Below, one piece after another: positions 1-9,759 of a stretch of 64,000 nt of DNA (positions are counted from its first letter, which is position 1; the number at the start of each line of letters is the position of its first letter). The notes beneath the pieces are model-generated. The model was not told the origin of the DNA. It did not search any database and was given only the letters and a program-made list of their open reading frames with translations. The stretch comes from Pseudoalteromonas rubra (GTDB lineage Bacteria; Pseudomonadota; Gammaproteobacteria; Enterobacterales; Alteromonadaceae), in contig NZ_CP045429.1 of the NCBI RefSeq assembly GCF_005886805.2, forward strand, positions 1,954,501-2,018,500, in the 5' to 3' direction. The position numbers were made by a program, and so were the translations under genes.

Positions 1-1399
1 GATCTAACCCCTGACCATCATCCTGGATCTCTATCACAATTGAACCAGAGTCATGATAGGCCTTCAGCGTTAGCTGGCCACAGGCAGGCTTGCCTGCGGC
101 GACACGCTCGTCAGGTGTTTCGATACCATGGTCTATAGCATTGCGGATGATATGCATAAGCGGATCGCTGACTTTCTCAACAAAGGTTTTATCCAGCTCG
201 GTATCCGCGCCAATAATATTGAGCTCCACCTCTTTACCCAGTTCGTCAGATACATCCCGAACAACGCGTTTGAATTTATTAAAGGTTTCGCCAATTTGCA
301 CCATTCTGAGTTTAAGTGAGCTGTCACGAATGTTCTCAACTAACCTTTCAAGTAGTGCCATGGCTTCTATCAGGGTTTCGTTGCCTGTTTCGTGGGCAAG
401 CAGATTCGTTCTGGCACCGGTAATGACCATTTCCCCGACTTGATCAATCAACCTGTCGAGCTTCATTGCTTCGACCCGCAAGGTTTTGCTGCTGTGTACT
501 TTGTTTTTCTTCTTATCTTTGGGGGAGGTTATAGGGTTATCATCCAGTGCTGATGCGGGCGATTCTTTCGGTAAAAGTGACTGAGTGAGCTGTGACAGGG
601 TTGACTGGAACTGAGATGGTTCCGGGAAGTATCGTGCGCATGCCTGGATTGCATCGTAACTGCACTGAGCAGGTGGTAAAATCTCTATGACCGCATCGTT
701 TTTGATAAACTCGAAAATCTCTTCTATCGCCTCTTTGTTTTGACTTGTACGAAACAGCATCAGGAACGCCAGGTAGCAGGACTCGGGGTCATAAGGGGTT
801 TGGGCATTCAGAGGAATAACATTGGTGGCGACTTCAAGTTCGGTCACTTCGTTATTAAGAAAATGAATAAAAGGGAAGGGGTCGAGGCCATTACGCAGTA
901 CATTTTCGTTTGGAACAAAGCAAATAAACCAGATGCCATTTTGCGGCTGCATGTGGATGTCTGAGGTGGCAATGTTATCCTGGGGAAGAGCAGCATCGTC
1001 GATAAACTCACTGAACTGGCCGCTCAGAGCAGCAAGTTGGGTCAGCTGGTGTGCACTGGGTTCATTGTCCGACGCGGCGAGCAGGATCAGTTCCTCGCAT
1101 AAGTCACCCGTTTCGAGGTATAGAGAGAGCAAGGGTTTGCTCATTTCCCGATTGCCGTTTCGAACATCGTCCAGTACTGTTTCTGCAATGTGGGTCAGGC
1201 TTACGACGTAGTCAAAACCAAACAAGCCTGCACTGCCTTTAATGGTGTGAATGGCGCGGAAGATGGCGTTGATGGTTTCTTCCTGATCGGCACCAGCGTC
1301 ACTGGCTTCCATATCCAGCAGAGAGTTTTCCATGTCGGCCAGAAGCTCTTTGGACTCACTGACAAAGGTGGTAATGGCCGCGCTTAAATCAACAGACAT
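1..1399 (-). CDS. cheA: Chemotaxis histidine kinase CheA (3' end beyond window)
   Basis: Cytoplasmic kinase that receives MCP signals and phosphorylates CheY/CheB. The reading frame opens at an ATG (1399-1397) and runs off the left edge, so about 466 residues are visible. The N-terminal Hpt (P1) domain has the phospho-accepting His51 in HTIKGSAGLF. A linker follows, then the P3 dimerisation helices (KTLRVEAMKLDRLIDQVGEM). The ATP-binding domain starts with the N box HIIRNAIDHGIE and reaches the G1 box DDGQGLD at the window edge. It starts 2 nt after the STAS gene stop, so it is the last visible gene of an MCP-CheY-STAS-CheA operon. The HATPase end and any CheW-like domain are outside the window. 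Confidence 0.93.
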   Translation of the reverse strand, partial: MSVDLSAAITTFVSESKELLADMENSLLDMEASDAGADQEETINAIFRAIHTIKGSAGLFGFDYVVSLTHIAETVLDDVRNGNREMSKPLLSLYLETGDLCEELILLAASDNEPSAHQLTQLAALSGQFSEFIDDAALPQDNIATSDIHMQPQNGIWFICFVPNENVLRNGLDPFPFIHFLNNEVTELEVATNVIPLNAQTPYDPESCYLAFLMLFRTSQNKEAIEEIFEFIKNDAVIEILPPAQCSYDAIQACARYFPEPSQFQSTLSQLTQSLLPKESPASALDDNPITSPKDKKKNKVHSSKTLRVEAMKLDRLIDQVGEMVITGARTNLLAHETGNETLIEAMALLERLVENIRDSSLKLRMVQIGETFNKFKRVVRDVSDELGKEVELNIIGADTELDKTFVEKVSDPLMHIIRNAIDHGIETPDERVAAGKPACGQLTLKAYHDSGSIVIEIQDDGQGLD

Positions 1400-1401
1400 A
1401 G

Positions 1402-1683
1402 TTAAAGTTCGCTTTTATTTGGAGCGGCCAGGGACACATTCAACAGGGTTAGCCTGGCTGTTAGCAGATCTGACAGGGTGAGGGCATTAATCTGTACCCC
1501 TGTTGTCCGACAGTGATTCACCAGCCAGGCTGTCAACTGGATCCCTGCGCTGTCGAGCTCTTCGACCTGGCTTAAGTCGAGCTCTACCGTCTGTTTGCCC
1601 TCTAAAAACGCACTGAGCTCAATATGCACATCTTGTACTTCGTAGATGGTTAATTCTGCTGGGAACTTAAAACACTCAGACAT
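1402..1683 (-). CDS. STAS-domain protein of chemosensory operon
   Basis: Small single-domain protein of about 93 residues with the STAS / anti-sigma-antagonist fold. The core motif LDLSQVEELDSAGIQL holds the Asp-Ser pair at the position phosphorylated in SpoIIAA-type proteins. It lies between cheY and cheA. STAS proteins are recurrent members of non-canonical chemotaxis operons, but their role there is poorly defined. I chose ATG 1683, just after the cheY stop. An in-frame GTG at 1692 overlapping that stop would add three residues. Neither start has a good Shine-Dalgarno, so translational coupling to cheY is likely. Confidence 0.8.
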   Translation of the reverse strand: MSECFKFPAELTIYEVQDVHIELSAFLEGKQTVELDLSQVEELDSAGIQLTAWLVNHCRTTGVQINALTLSDLLTARLTLLNVSLAAPNKSEL

Positions 1684-1688
1684 CACTA

Positions 1689-2057
1689 TCACATCATCAA
1701 TAACTTAGAGACGGCTTGAAGCATTTGTGCTGGCTTAAATGGTTTGACCATCCAGGCTTTTGCGCCTGCTTTTTTGCCTTCTTCCATCATGCTCTGTTGA
1801 TTTTCAGTGGTCAGCATAATGACGGGTGTAAATTTGTATTGTGGTAGCTGTTTGACATTTTTGACGAACTCAATGCCGTTCATATTGGGCATATTGACGT
1901 CACTGATTATCAGGTGAACTTTGCTACCGGTGAGTTTACTGAGTGCATCTTTGCCATCGCAGGCTTCAATAACCTGATAGCCAGCCCCTGTCAGCGCAAT
2001 ATTTACGACCTGTCTTAAAGAATCAGAATCATCTACAACTAAAATGGTTTTACTCAT
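1689..2057 (-). CDS. CheY-like single-domain response regulator
   Basis: A 122-residue stand-alone receiver domain. It has the acidic pocket (VVDDSDS), phospho-acceptor Asp53 in IISDVNMPNMNG, the switch Thr in VIMLTT (about 83) and Lys105 in MVKPF. There is no output domain, so it should act by protein contact like CheY. It sits between the MCP gene (21 nt spacing) and the STAS gene, and is presumably phosphorylated by the CheA encoded downstream. Whether it controls flagella or another output cannot be read from the sequence. Confidence 0.9.
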   Translation of the reverse strand: MSKTILVVDDSDSLRQVVNIALTGAGYQVIEACDGKDALSKLTGSKVHLIISDVNMPNMNGIEFVKNVKQLPQYKFTPVIMLTTENQQSMMEEGKKAGAKAWMVKPFKPAQMLQAVSKLLMM

Positions 2058-2078
2058 AATGTACCCTCAGGCTGCATG

Positions 2079-3227
2079 TCAGAAAAAAGTAAGGTCGTCC
2101 ACAGTGTCATCGTCCTTGCGATTGTTGCCGCTATGACTAGATGCCAGAATATGTCGTTGCTCTCGGGTCGCAGCAGTACGAGACAGTGTGTCACTGATCC
2201 GCTGATGATTAAATCGGGCGGTGTCGCTTTGGCGGCGCTCTTCAATGAATTTATCCAACTCTTGTGTCATGATCTCCAGCGCAATCGTCACGCTGTCCTG
2301 GATCTGATCAACCCGGTCCTGAAACTGCAGGTCAACCAATATCTCCGAGATTTTTTGTCGATTATCTTCGTTAGAGGTCTGAAGTATTTGTGCCTGTTGC
2401 TCTACGTTTTGAGATAATGTGAGCCAGGTATCAATCACCTCGTTGATTTGGCGCTGATACTTTTCCGTCAACGCCTGGCGTTCGCTTAATTCACTTTCCA
2501 TCATTGTCATGGAGCTTTGCATTGCCTGCGCGATAGACTCGACCATTTTGTTTATTTTGACCCCAGTGTCTCCACTTGAATTGGCCAGCGCGCGTACTTC
2601 ATCTGCTACAACAGCAAAGCCACGACCATTGTCTCCGGCACGCGCTGCCTCTATGGATGCATTCAGAGCCAGTAAATTGGTTTGCTCTGCAATTTTCGCA
2701 ACATCGATAGACATTGCTTGTAATTCTTTGCTCTGCTCGACCATGGTTTTAAATGTTTCGGTGCGTTGCTGTTGGCTGGTATTGGATTGTTCAAGATAAG
2801 CCAGGATTTGATTTAACTGGTCGCGGCTGTGTTGAGAGGTTTGCTGCAAGGTATTGGCACTGCTGTTATCAAGGTTGCTTAAGGTTGCAGTGATATTGCT
2901 CACTAACTGGGAGAACTCACCAGACATATTGTCAACGGCCTGCTTGGTTTGCTGACGGGCACTGTTGATTTGCTCCCGCAGCTGCGGGGTAATAGTATGG
3001 CCCAATTGCTCCAGGCAAGTGAGATCCGATTGCTGCCCGAGAGCTTGATCTGGTTGTGGTTCTGTTACTGGAGAGGCGCCTGCCCTGGCGGCTCGGATGC
3101 TCACATACATGGCTAGTCCAGATAGAGCTGTGATGACTAGCGCAAAGACCAGGTTTGACCCATACCAGGCGATGGCAAAGATGACTAACTGAATAGCAAT
3201 GGAAAGTGGGATCATAGTTACGACCAC
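2079..3227 (-). CDS. Methyl-accepting chemotaxis protein without periplasmic sensor
   Basis: Chemoreceptor of about 382 residues. Two hydrophobic segments (about residues 5-20 and 26-42) are joined by a loop of only a few residues, so there is no extracytoplasmic ligand domain and no obvious HAMP domain. The cytoplasmic part is helical and carries the CheA/CheW-contacting hairpin ([18 protein letters not shown], then [15 protein letters not shown]). Near the C-terminus is the motif LQFQDRV. The GTG start at 3227 is preceded by AGG at 5 nt. An internal ATG (3215) lacks a good ribosome site but is possible. It is first gene of the MCP-CheY-STAS-CheA operon. Confidence 0.88.
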   Translation of the reverse strand: MVVTMIPLSIAIQLVIFAIAWYGSNLVFALVITALSGLAMYVSIRAARAGASPVTEPQPDQALGQQSDLTCLEQLGHTITPQLREQINSARQQTKQAVDNMSGEFSQLVSNITATLSNLDNSSANTLQQTSQHSRDQLNQILAYLEQSNTSQQQRTETFKTMVEQSKELQAMSIDVAKIAEQTNLLALNASIEAARAGDNGRGFAVVADEVRALANSSGDTGVKINKMVESIAQAMQSSMTMMESELSERQALTEKYQRQINEVIDTWLTLSQNVEQQAQILQTSNEDNRQKISEILVDLQFQDRVDQIQDSVTIALEIMTQELDKFIEERRQSDTARFNHQRISDTLSRTAATREQRHILASSHSGNNRKDDDTVDDLTFF

Positions 3228-3396
3228 TTTGACCTGTTAGATGATCCTTTAATCCTAGTCGAGTCTATTTATTGTGCAAATGCAAATAATAACCTTGGAT
3301 ATTCCCGCGTTTTTACTCCTGCCAGAGTGGGGTCGTACTTGCATCCTGTTCATTTAATTCATACAGTAGGGGAAATTTTCTCAAGAAGTACCTAGA

Positions 3397-3831
3397 ATGA
3401 CGAAAGACAACACACAAATGAGTAAAGAAGAACAACAAAAAATGCTTGCCCAGTGGCAACACACTTCTTTGCAGGCTGCTCAAAAGTATCTTGCAGAAAA
3501 GGGCATAGTAGGTATTAATATTCAAGCCAAAGAGTCCCGTATATTGCCCCCGATCTGTGGTGTCTGGAAAATTAAGGACAACCAGGGTAAAGGGTATTGG
3601 GTTATTTCAGGTAAAGTTCCAACAGATGCGATGCCAGTGAGCGGGGCTGCAGATGCCCGCGCTGCACTTAAGCACTTTTCTTATCAATGGCAAATTAAAG
3701 CTGACAAAATCTTGGGTGCAGGGCGTCCAGATCCAACCCAGACTGAGTATGCCAACTTTCTTATTCACCATGCCCATGGCGTGTATGATTTGGCCAACAA
3801 AGACCAGTTATGGGCTAATGTAGCATCGTAA
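3397..3831 (+). CDS. DUF4826-like hypothetical protein
   Basis: A 144-residue soluble protein with no signal peptide or membrane segment. It resembles proteins annotated as DUF4826 in Vibrio, Shewanella and Pseudoalteromonas; this is recalled family resemblance, not a search result. Visible features are a charged N-terminal helix, a GVWKIKDNQGKGYWVISGK strand segment and a His-rich stretch (LIHHAHGVYDLA) near the C-terminus. Function unknown. Its 3' end overlaps the convergent GNAT gene by 17 bp. Confidence 0.75.
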   Translation: MTKDNTQMSKEEQQKMLAQWQHTSLQAAQKYLAEKGIVGINIQAKESRILPPICGVWKIKDNQGKGYWVISGKVPTDAMPVSGAADARAALKHFSYQWQIKADKILGAGRPDPTQTEYANFLIHHAHGVYDLANKDQLWANVAS

Positions 3832-4273
3832 AAGGCTCAGAGTTCATTTCTTTTACCGGGCATTTCATCCGCTGTCTTGGAATGCCTGCTTCCATAAACA
3901 CACCGCCTTGTTTGGAAAAGCCGGACTTCAAAAAGGTGGGTACCTCGTCTAAGATGCATTGCACGAAGACGTTTTCATAGCCTTTTTGTTCCGCCAGGGT
4001 ACTAAGAAAGCTGATCAAAGATTGGTAGGCCTCGCGATTTCTGTGAGCCCGAATGATCGCAATTCGACTGATCAGACCATCACAACATAATCTGCCGGTT
4101 CCAATCGGGCACTGATTTTCATCCCGCACGAGAACATGTTCCGCAGTTTTATCGTGTTGATCAAACTCTACTTCCCTTGGAAGGTGAAGTTCGCAAACAA
4201 AGACTCGTTCGCGGATTTGGCGCAGTTGTCCCTGAGTTTTTTGCCAACTCACTCTATCGACGTGGTAATTCAT
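3815..4273 (-). CDS. GNAT-family N-acetyltransferase
   Basis: A 152-residue protein whose N-terminal half matches the ElaA-like GNAT pattern (RERVFVCELHLPREVEFDQHD, then AEHVLVRD and PIGTGRL). This pattern marks acetyl-CoA-dependent N-acetyltransferases. The usual Gly-rich acetyl-CoA loop (Q/RxxGxG/A) is degenerate: after RIAIIRAHR the sequence is NREAY, with no glycine. Cofactor binding may therefore be altered or lost. Substrate unknown. It ends convergently inside the 3' end of the DUF4826-like gene. ATG start at 4273. Confidence 0.75.
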   Translation of the reverse strand: MNYHVDRVSWQKTQGQLRQIRERVFVCELHLPREVEFDQHDKTAEHVLVRDENQCPIGTGRLCCDGLISRIAIIRAHRNREAYQSLISFLSTLAEQKGYENVFVQCILDEVPTFLKSGFSKQGGVFMEAGIPRQRMKCPVKEMNSEPFTMLH

Positions 4274-4393
4274 GATTGCCTCGCATCAAACATCATAATC
4301 ACGCCTGACTAGGGGGTCAGCCTGTGCTCTTTATTATTGTGGCACCGACTTGATCGATGCCTTATTGTGTGACTAACCCTCAGATTCAGGTAA

Positions 4394-5548
4394 TTACACC
4401 CAGTCCTCAATGTAAAAGGACCCATCGTTAATAAGCGTAGTTAATGTTTGTTTAAATTCCAAACATGTAAACTCATCTAATAATGAAGATACGGGCGTAC
4501 AACTCTGATCTGTCAGCTTTTTAACAGCTGGTAAGACCTCAAGTGGAAGGGTAAAATTTTGCCCATTCACACTCAGTATCACTGCGTGTGTCGTTAATTG
4601 ATACAGTGCTCTGACGCCACCTGAGCGCACCAGGGTATCTTCGCTTGAAATATCATCTTGTAAGGAGTCAGCATTCAGTGGCGGATCGAGTGGAGCCAGA
4701 TCCATTTCATGCTTAGGTTCACTGAGTGTCTGCCCCAGCCATTGGTCGAAGATCTCGCTGTCATGCAGTATTGCTTCCAGCATGGTGCGGATCTTCCCTT
4801 TGTCCTGACGACTGACCTCGCCGAGAGAGTCTCGTAGCGTGAGGTCAGGGTCACTGTAACGGGTTGTACCTGATTCTGAGTCTATCAGGTGATCAGCCAG
4901 GCTTGAGAGCAGATCTTTTTGATCAGGGGCCCGAAAACCAACAGAATAGTTCATTGCATTTTCAACGGCATAGCCTTCATGAGGGCAGCCAGGTGGAATG
5001 TATAAGATATCACCTGGTTCCAGCTCTGCATCTATGCAGGCTTCAAATTGCTCTACTTGCAGCAGGCTTTTGTTCTGGGCAAATTGTTTTAGGCTGGCAT
5101 CAGGCATGCCGACGCGCCAGCGTCTTTTCCCCTGGCCTTGAATAATAAATACGTCATATTGATCAAGGTGCGGACCAACGCCGCCCCCTGGCGTAGAAAA
5201 ACTGATCATCAGGTCGTCAATACGCCAGTTTGGAATAAAGCGAAAGGGTTCTAGCAAGCTGGCAGCCTGAGGGTGCCAGTGATCAACGGCTTGTACCAGC
5301 AAAGTACTGTGCTGCTCTGTCAGTAAGGAAAAATCTTCAAACGGACCATGGTGCGCATCCCAGTGATTGTCATGGTTGGTGACGATCCTAGACTCAATAT
5401 TGTCTTCCATTGCCAGGCCAGCCAGTTCTTCTGGTGACAGTGGATCGATAAAATCCTGAAAGCCTTGTTTGATAAGTAAAGGCTTTTTTTGCCAGTACTG
5501 GGCGAGAAACGCAGCCTCAGTAAGGGCATTGATAGATAGCTGATACAT
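4394..5548 (-). CDS. roxA: Ribosomal protein L16 arginine hydroxylase RoxA (YcfD-type JmjC)
   Basis: Fe(II)/2-oxoglutarate oxygenase of the JmjC/cupin class that in E. coli hydroxylates an arginine of ribosomal protein L16. The 384-residue length is close to E. coli YcfD. The iron triad is visible: His127 and Asp129 in GPHLDQYDVF, and His190 in CPHEGY. The YcfD-type segment GQGKRRWRVG follows the first motif, and a winged-helix-like C-terminal region follows the cupin. The start ATG 5548 has GGAG at about 7 nt. The gene follows purB, with an intrinsic terminator immediately upstream. Confidence 0.93.
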   Translation of the reverse strand: MYQLSINALTEAAFLAQYWQKKPLLIKQGFQDFIDPLSPEELAGLAMEDNIESRIVTNHDNHWDAHHGPFEDFSLLTEQHSTLLVQAVDHWHPQAASLLEPFRFIPNWRIDDLMISFSTPGGGVGPHLDQYDVFIIQGQGKRRWRVGMPDASLKQFAQNKSLLQVEQFEACIDAELEPGDILYIPPGCPHEGYAVENAMNYSVGFRAPDQKDLLSSLADHLIDSESGTTRYSDPDLTLRDSLGEVSRQDKGKIRTMLEAILHDSEIFDQWLGQTLSEPKHEMDLAPLDPPLNADSLQDDISSEDTLVRSGGVRALYQLTTHAVILSVNGQNFTLPLEVLPAVKKLTDQSCTPVSSLLDEFTCLEFKQTLTTLINDGSFYIEDWV

Positions 5549-5562
5549 AAAGTGACTCCAAT

Positions 5563-5602
5563 AAAAAAGCGAAAGTCCGGCACTATGCCACGACTTTCGC
5601 TT
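5563..5602 (-). terminator. Intrinsic terminator/attenuator between purB and roxA
   Basis: Inverted repeat AAGCGAAAGTC (5567-5577) with its perfect complement (5592-5602). The loop has a further small GGC/GCC pairing. On the minus strand it is followed by a run of T (5568-5563). It lies downstream of purB, and its T tract ends only about 14 nt before the roxA start codon. A transcript starting upstream must therefore read through it to express roxA. Confidence 0.75.
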
Positions 5603-5786
5603 CTCAGGCTTATATCTGAGTTATACCAATTTGCATAATTAAGCCGCCAATGCTGAGGTAAGGACACCTCGCTTGTCACCGGTCAAAAATGTCTGAACAT
5701 ATCTCTGAAGTATAGGTTCTGAGCGAACATTTTTAACACTATGAGCGGCAGATTTTATCTCTCAAACTGGTTTTTAAAACTTGGTA

Positions 5787-7169
<1,383 letters not shown>

Positions 7170-7191
7170 CTAATTGGTTTTTGAACGATAT

Positions 7192-7794
7192 TTAAATATA
7201 ACTTTGTGCAGCAGTAATGATTTTTTTCTTTGCAAAGAAAAATTGACGACGCTTACCACCAAGCTGACGCCATAGTACTGCGCTGCGGATCCCGGCCAGT
7301 AACAGGGCCCGGATCTGATGTTGTACATGAGATTGTTTGAGCAACTCGGGCTTACCAAAAATCTGGATTTTTGGACCCACCGGACTCACAACCTGGCTAT
7401 AGATATCAGCCAGAGCGGCAATGATTTGTTCGTCACCGATATCAAAATGCTGTAGTTGCCTGTCGAGTTGCTCAATGCGCTTACCCAGTTCAGCCAGTGC
7501 TTTATCATTGGCTGATAATGCGCGCTCTAACTGCATCAGGCTGCCCACATATTTGACCATTTCCACGTCTTTTTCACCTTGCGCACTCAGCTGATCTGCG
7601 AGTGCGCGACAGCCTTGCTTGACGGCACTGGGGTCTTCGTAGACATCCTGAGGGTTTTGCGGTGAAGTAATAGTGATACTTTTTAATATACTATCCGTTT
7701 CGTGGCTGTTAAAAGTGCCATATCGAGCGCATTTCTGAACGAGTTTGGCAATGTGACACATTGCTGCCAGTGGGATCACGACTTCACGTTGCAT
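7192..7794 (-). CDS. hflD: High-frequency lysogenisation protein HflD homologue
   Basis: A 200-residue, largely helical protein recognised by sequence (CHIAKLVQKCARYG near the N-terminus; LMQLERAL and LAELGKRIEQLDRQ) and by position between mnmA and purB, as in E. coli. HflD is a peripheral membrane protein that destabilises phage lambda CII in E. coli. Its role in hosts without lambda is unclear. The ATG overlaps the mnmA stop codon by one base (TAATG), so translation is probably coupled. Confidence 0.92.
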   Translation of the reverse strand: MQREVVIPLAAMCHIAKLVQKCARYGTFNSHETDSILKSITITSPQNPQDVYEDPSAVKQGCRALADQLSAQGEKDVEMVKYVGSLMQLERALSANDKALAELGKRIEQLDRQLQHFDIGDEQIIAALADIYSQVVSPVGPKIQIFGKPELLKQSHVQHQIRALLLAGIRSAVLWRQLGGKRRQFFFAKKKIITAAQSYI

Positions 7795-8894
7795 TATTTG
7801 ATCACCGACTCAATGATACCACCACCAAGACACACATCATCCAGGTAAAAGACCGCAGATTGTCCTGGTGTCACTGCTTTTTGCGGTTCATCAAATAACA
7901 CACGTGCCATGCCATCCTGACCTACCAGTAATGTACAAGGGATGTCTTCCTGGCGATAGCGGGTCTTGACTGTACAGCGTGTTGTGCCTTGTGGGCCAAC
8001 TCGGTCAACCCAGTGGAGCTGGTTGGCGTTCAGGCCATTGCTGAATAGGCGAGGGTGGTTTTTACCTTGCCCAACGATCAACACATTGCGTTCAACGTCT
8101 TTGTCGACTACGTACCAGGGTTCACCGGAGCCTTCTTTCATTCCCCCAATCAATAACCCCTTACGCTGACCCAAAGTGTGATACATCAGGCCTTCATGTT
8201 CACCAACATGGTTGCCTTCGCTGTCTTCGATATTGCCAGGTTGAGCAGGCAGAAACTTTTGCAGAAAGTCTTTAAATTTGCGCTCACCAATGAAGCAAAT
8301 ACCGGTACTGTCTTTTTTATTGTGAGTAATTAAATCTTGTTCTTCTGCAATACGGCGTACTTCCGGCTTTTCGATATTACCAACTGGGAAAAGTGTTTGT
8401 GCCACGTGTTCGTGACTGAGTGTATAAAGGAAGTAACTTTGATCTTTATTGTTATCCAGCCCACGTAACATGGCAAACTTACCATCTCGTTCCTCACGAC
8501 GTACGTAATGGCCCGTTGCGATGTAGTCTGCACCCAGTGCTTCGGCGGCAAATTCAAGGAAAGCCTTAAATTTGATCTCTTTGTTGCACATGATGTCCGG
8601 GTTTGGCGTACGACCCGCTTTGTATTCGGCAAGGAAATACTCGAATACGTTATCCCAGTATTCTGCAGCAAAGTTAACGGTATGCAACTCAATGCCCAAT
8701 TTATCGCATACTGCCTGAGCGTCTTTTAAATCTTCAGCGGCGGCACAGTATTCGTCATTGTCGTCTTCTTCCCAGTTTTTCATGAACAGGCCTTCAACCT
8801 GATAGCCTTGCTGTTTAAGCAGGTAGGCCGAAACGGAGGAATCTACGCCGCCGGACATACCGACGATGACTTTAATTTGACTGTTATCGCTCAT
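7794..8894 (-). CDS. mnmA: tRNA-specific 2-thiouridylase MnmA
   Basis: Catalyses ATP-dependent 2-thiolation of the wobble uridine (U34) in tRNA-Lys, -Glu and -Gln, with sulfur relayed by the Tus system. The 366-residue protein shows the PP-loop SGGVDSS (14-20) and the two catalytic cysteines Cys103 ([11 protein letters not shown]) and Cys200 ([12 protein letters not shown]). The NWEEDD motif follows the first domain. It heads the mnmA-hflD-purB cluster. The E. coli neighbour nudJ is absent: only about 105 bp separate mnmA from rluE. Confidence 0.96.
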   Translation of the reverse strand: MSDNSQIKVIVGMSGGVDSSVSAYLLKQQGYQVEGLFMKNWEEDDNDEYCAAAEDLKDAQAVCDKLGIELHTVNFAAEYWDNVFEYFLAEYKAGRTPNPDIMCNKEIKFKAFLEFAAEALGADYIATGHYVRREERDGKFAMLRGLDNNKDQSYFLYTLSHEHVAQTLFPVGNIEKPEVRRIAEEQDLITHNKKDSTGICFIGERKFKDFLQKFLPAQPGNIEDSEGNHVGEHEGLMYHTLGQRKGLLIGGMKEGSGEPWYVVDKDVERNVLIVGQGKNHPRLFSNGLNANQLHWVDRVGPQGTTRCTVKTRYRQEDIPCTLLVGQDGMARVLFDEPQKAVTPGQSAVFYLDDVCLGGGIIESVIK

Positions 8895-9000
8895 AAACTC
8901 GCTGTGTATTTGATTACAAAAAAGTGAGCTGCATTATAGCATGTAAATCAAGGTGCCCGGAAGTCGCGGGCTGATTAATCCCAAGTTTTTCATCACCGGG

Positions 9001-9645
9001 TTAAGTGGTTTTCATCACGCGATACCGGCCATTTTCAATCCCATCCAGGGTGTAGGGACCGATCTGGTAACGGATCAGTCGCAAGGTCGGGTAACCAACA
9101 TGCGCTGTCATGCGCCTTACCTGACGGTTACGGCCTTCAGATATGGTGATCTCCAGCCAGCTAGTGGGAATGTTTTTACGTTCGCGGATAGGGGGTGTGC
9201 GTGGCCATACATCGGGAGCTGTGATCACGCGCACTTTGGCTGGTCGTGTCGGACCGTCTTTAAGTATGACACCTTCACGCAGTGCCTCCAATGCGGTGTC
9301 ATCTGGCTCACCTTCTACCTGGACCCAGTAGGTTTTGTTGGTTTTTTTCCCCGGTTCAGTCAACTTATGTTGTAAGCGGCCGCAATTGGTGAGCAACAGT
9401 AGGCCTTCGCTGTCCCGGTCGAGTCGTCCAGCGGCATAAACATCTTTTATGTCAACAAAGTTGGCGAGTGTTTGGCGGTTCTGATCGTCGGTAAACTGGC
9501 ACAAAACATCAAATGGTTTATTAAACAGAATGACTTTAACCTGATCTGGCGAGAGTTTGGGTTTATTCGTGCGTTGTGTGCCGGGGCGTTTATGAGTAGT
9601 GCGCTTGGCAGTGTGTGTTCGGTTTTTTGTGCGCTGTGCAGGCAT
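9001..9645 (-). CDS. rluE: 23S rRNA pseudouridine synthase RluE
   Basis: RsuA-family pseudouridine synthase; E. coli RluE modifies U2457 of 23S rRNA. The catalytic Asp76 lies in [15 protein letters not shown]. Other family segments include [13 protein letters not shown] and [15 protein letters not shown]. The N-terminal 30 residues are basic and low-complexity (Arg/Lys/Thr), as expected for an rRNA-binding tail. I chose the ATG at 9645 (214 aa). A start 14 codons upstream would add residues with no family match. The upstream region is interrupted 78 bp from the start by the IS element. Confidence 0.92.
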   Translation of the reverse strand: MPAQRTKNRTHTAKRTTHKRPGTQRTNKPKLSPDQVKVILFNKPFDVLCQFTDDQNRQTLANFVDIKDVYAAGRLDRDSEGLLLLTNCGRLQHKLTEPGKKTNKTYWVQVEGEPDDTALEALREGVILKDGPTRPAKVRVITAPDVWPRTPPIRERKNIPTSWLEITISEGRNRQVRRMTAHVGYPTLRLIRYQIGPYTLDGIENGRYRVMKTT

Positions 9646-9711
9646 AGTCACTAGTATAGCTGAGTTGCAATGGCGCGAGTGTAGCAAAGAATGGCAGCAA
9701 ATAAAAAAGGT

Positions 9712-9722
9712 GGCTGTGAGGC
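9712..9722. repeat. Target-site duplication, left copy
   Basis: The 11-bp sequence GGCTGTGAGGC directly abuts the left end of the IS and is repeated exactly at 11152-11162 on the right. Eleven bp fits IS4-family duplications. The repeat is itself an imperfect palindrome (GGC-TGTGAG-GC), the loop and upper stem of the pre-insertion terminator. Confidence 0.85.
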
Positions 9723-9723
9723 T

Positions 9724-9759
9724 AATGCCAGTCAGTTAAGCTGACTGGCATTGTTTTTT
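9724..9759 (+). terminator. Inward-facing terminator at left end of IS
   Basis: A perfect 12-bp inverted repeat AATGCCAGTCAG / CTGACTGGCATT with a 5-nt loop, then G and six T on the plus strand. It overlaps the terminal inverted repeat and the last transposase codons. It should stop plus-strand transcription entering the element, which would otherwise be antisense to the transposase. Confidence 0.7.

Noticed and set aside
2509..2799. 96-codon plus-strand frame within the MCP gene
   Set aside because: Antisense to the conserved signalling hairpin, which explains the open frame.
3815..4273. Toxin of a GNAT toxin-antitoxin pair with the neighbouring small gene
   Set aside because: Neighbour is convergent rather than an upstream ribbon-helix-helix antitoxin, and the GNAT is ElaA-like.
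5600..5660. TTATACCAATTTGCATAATTAA-like stretch after roxA leader, resembling a motif I associate with intergenic repeats in Pseudoalteromonas
   Set aside because: No second copy was found in this window, so repeat status cannot be supported here.
8953..9375. 140-codon frame antisense to rluE
   Set aside because: Overlaps the conserved rluE catalytic region and resembles no family.
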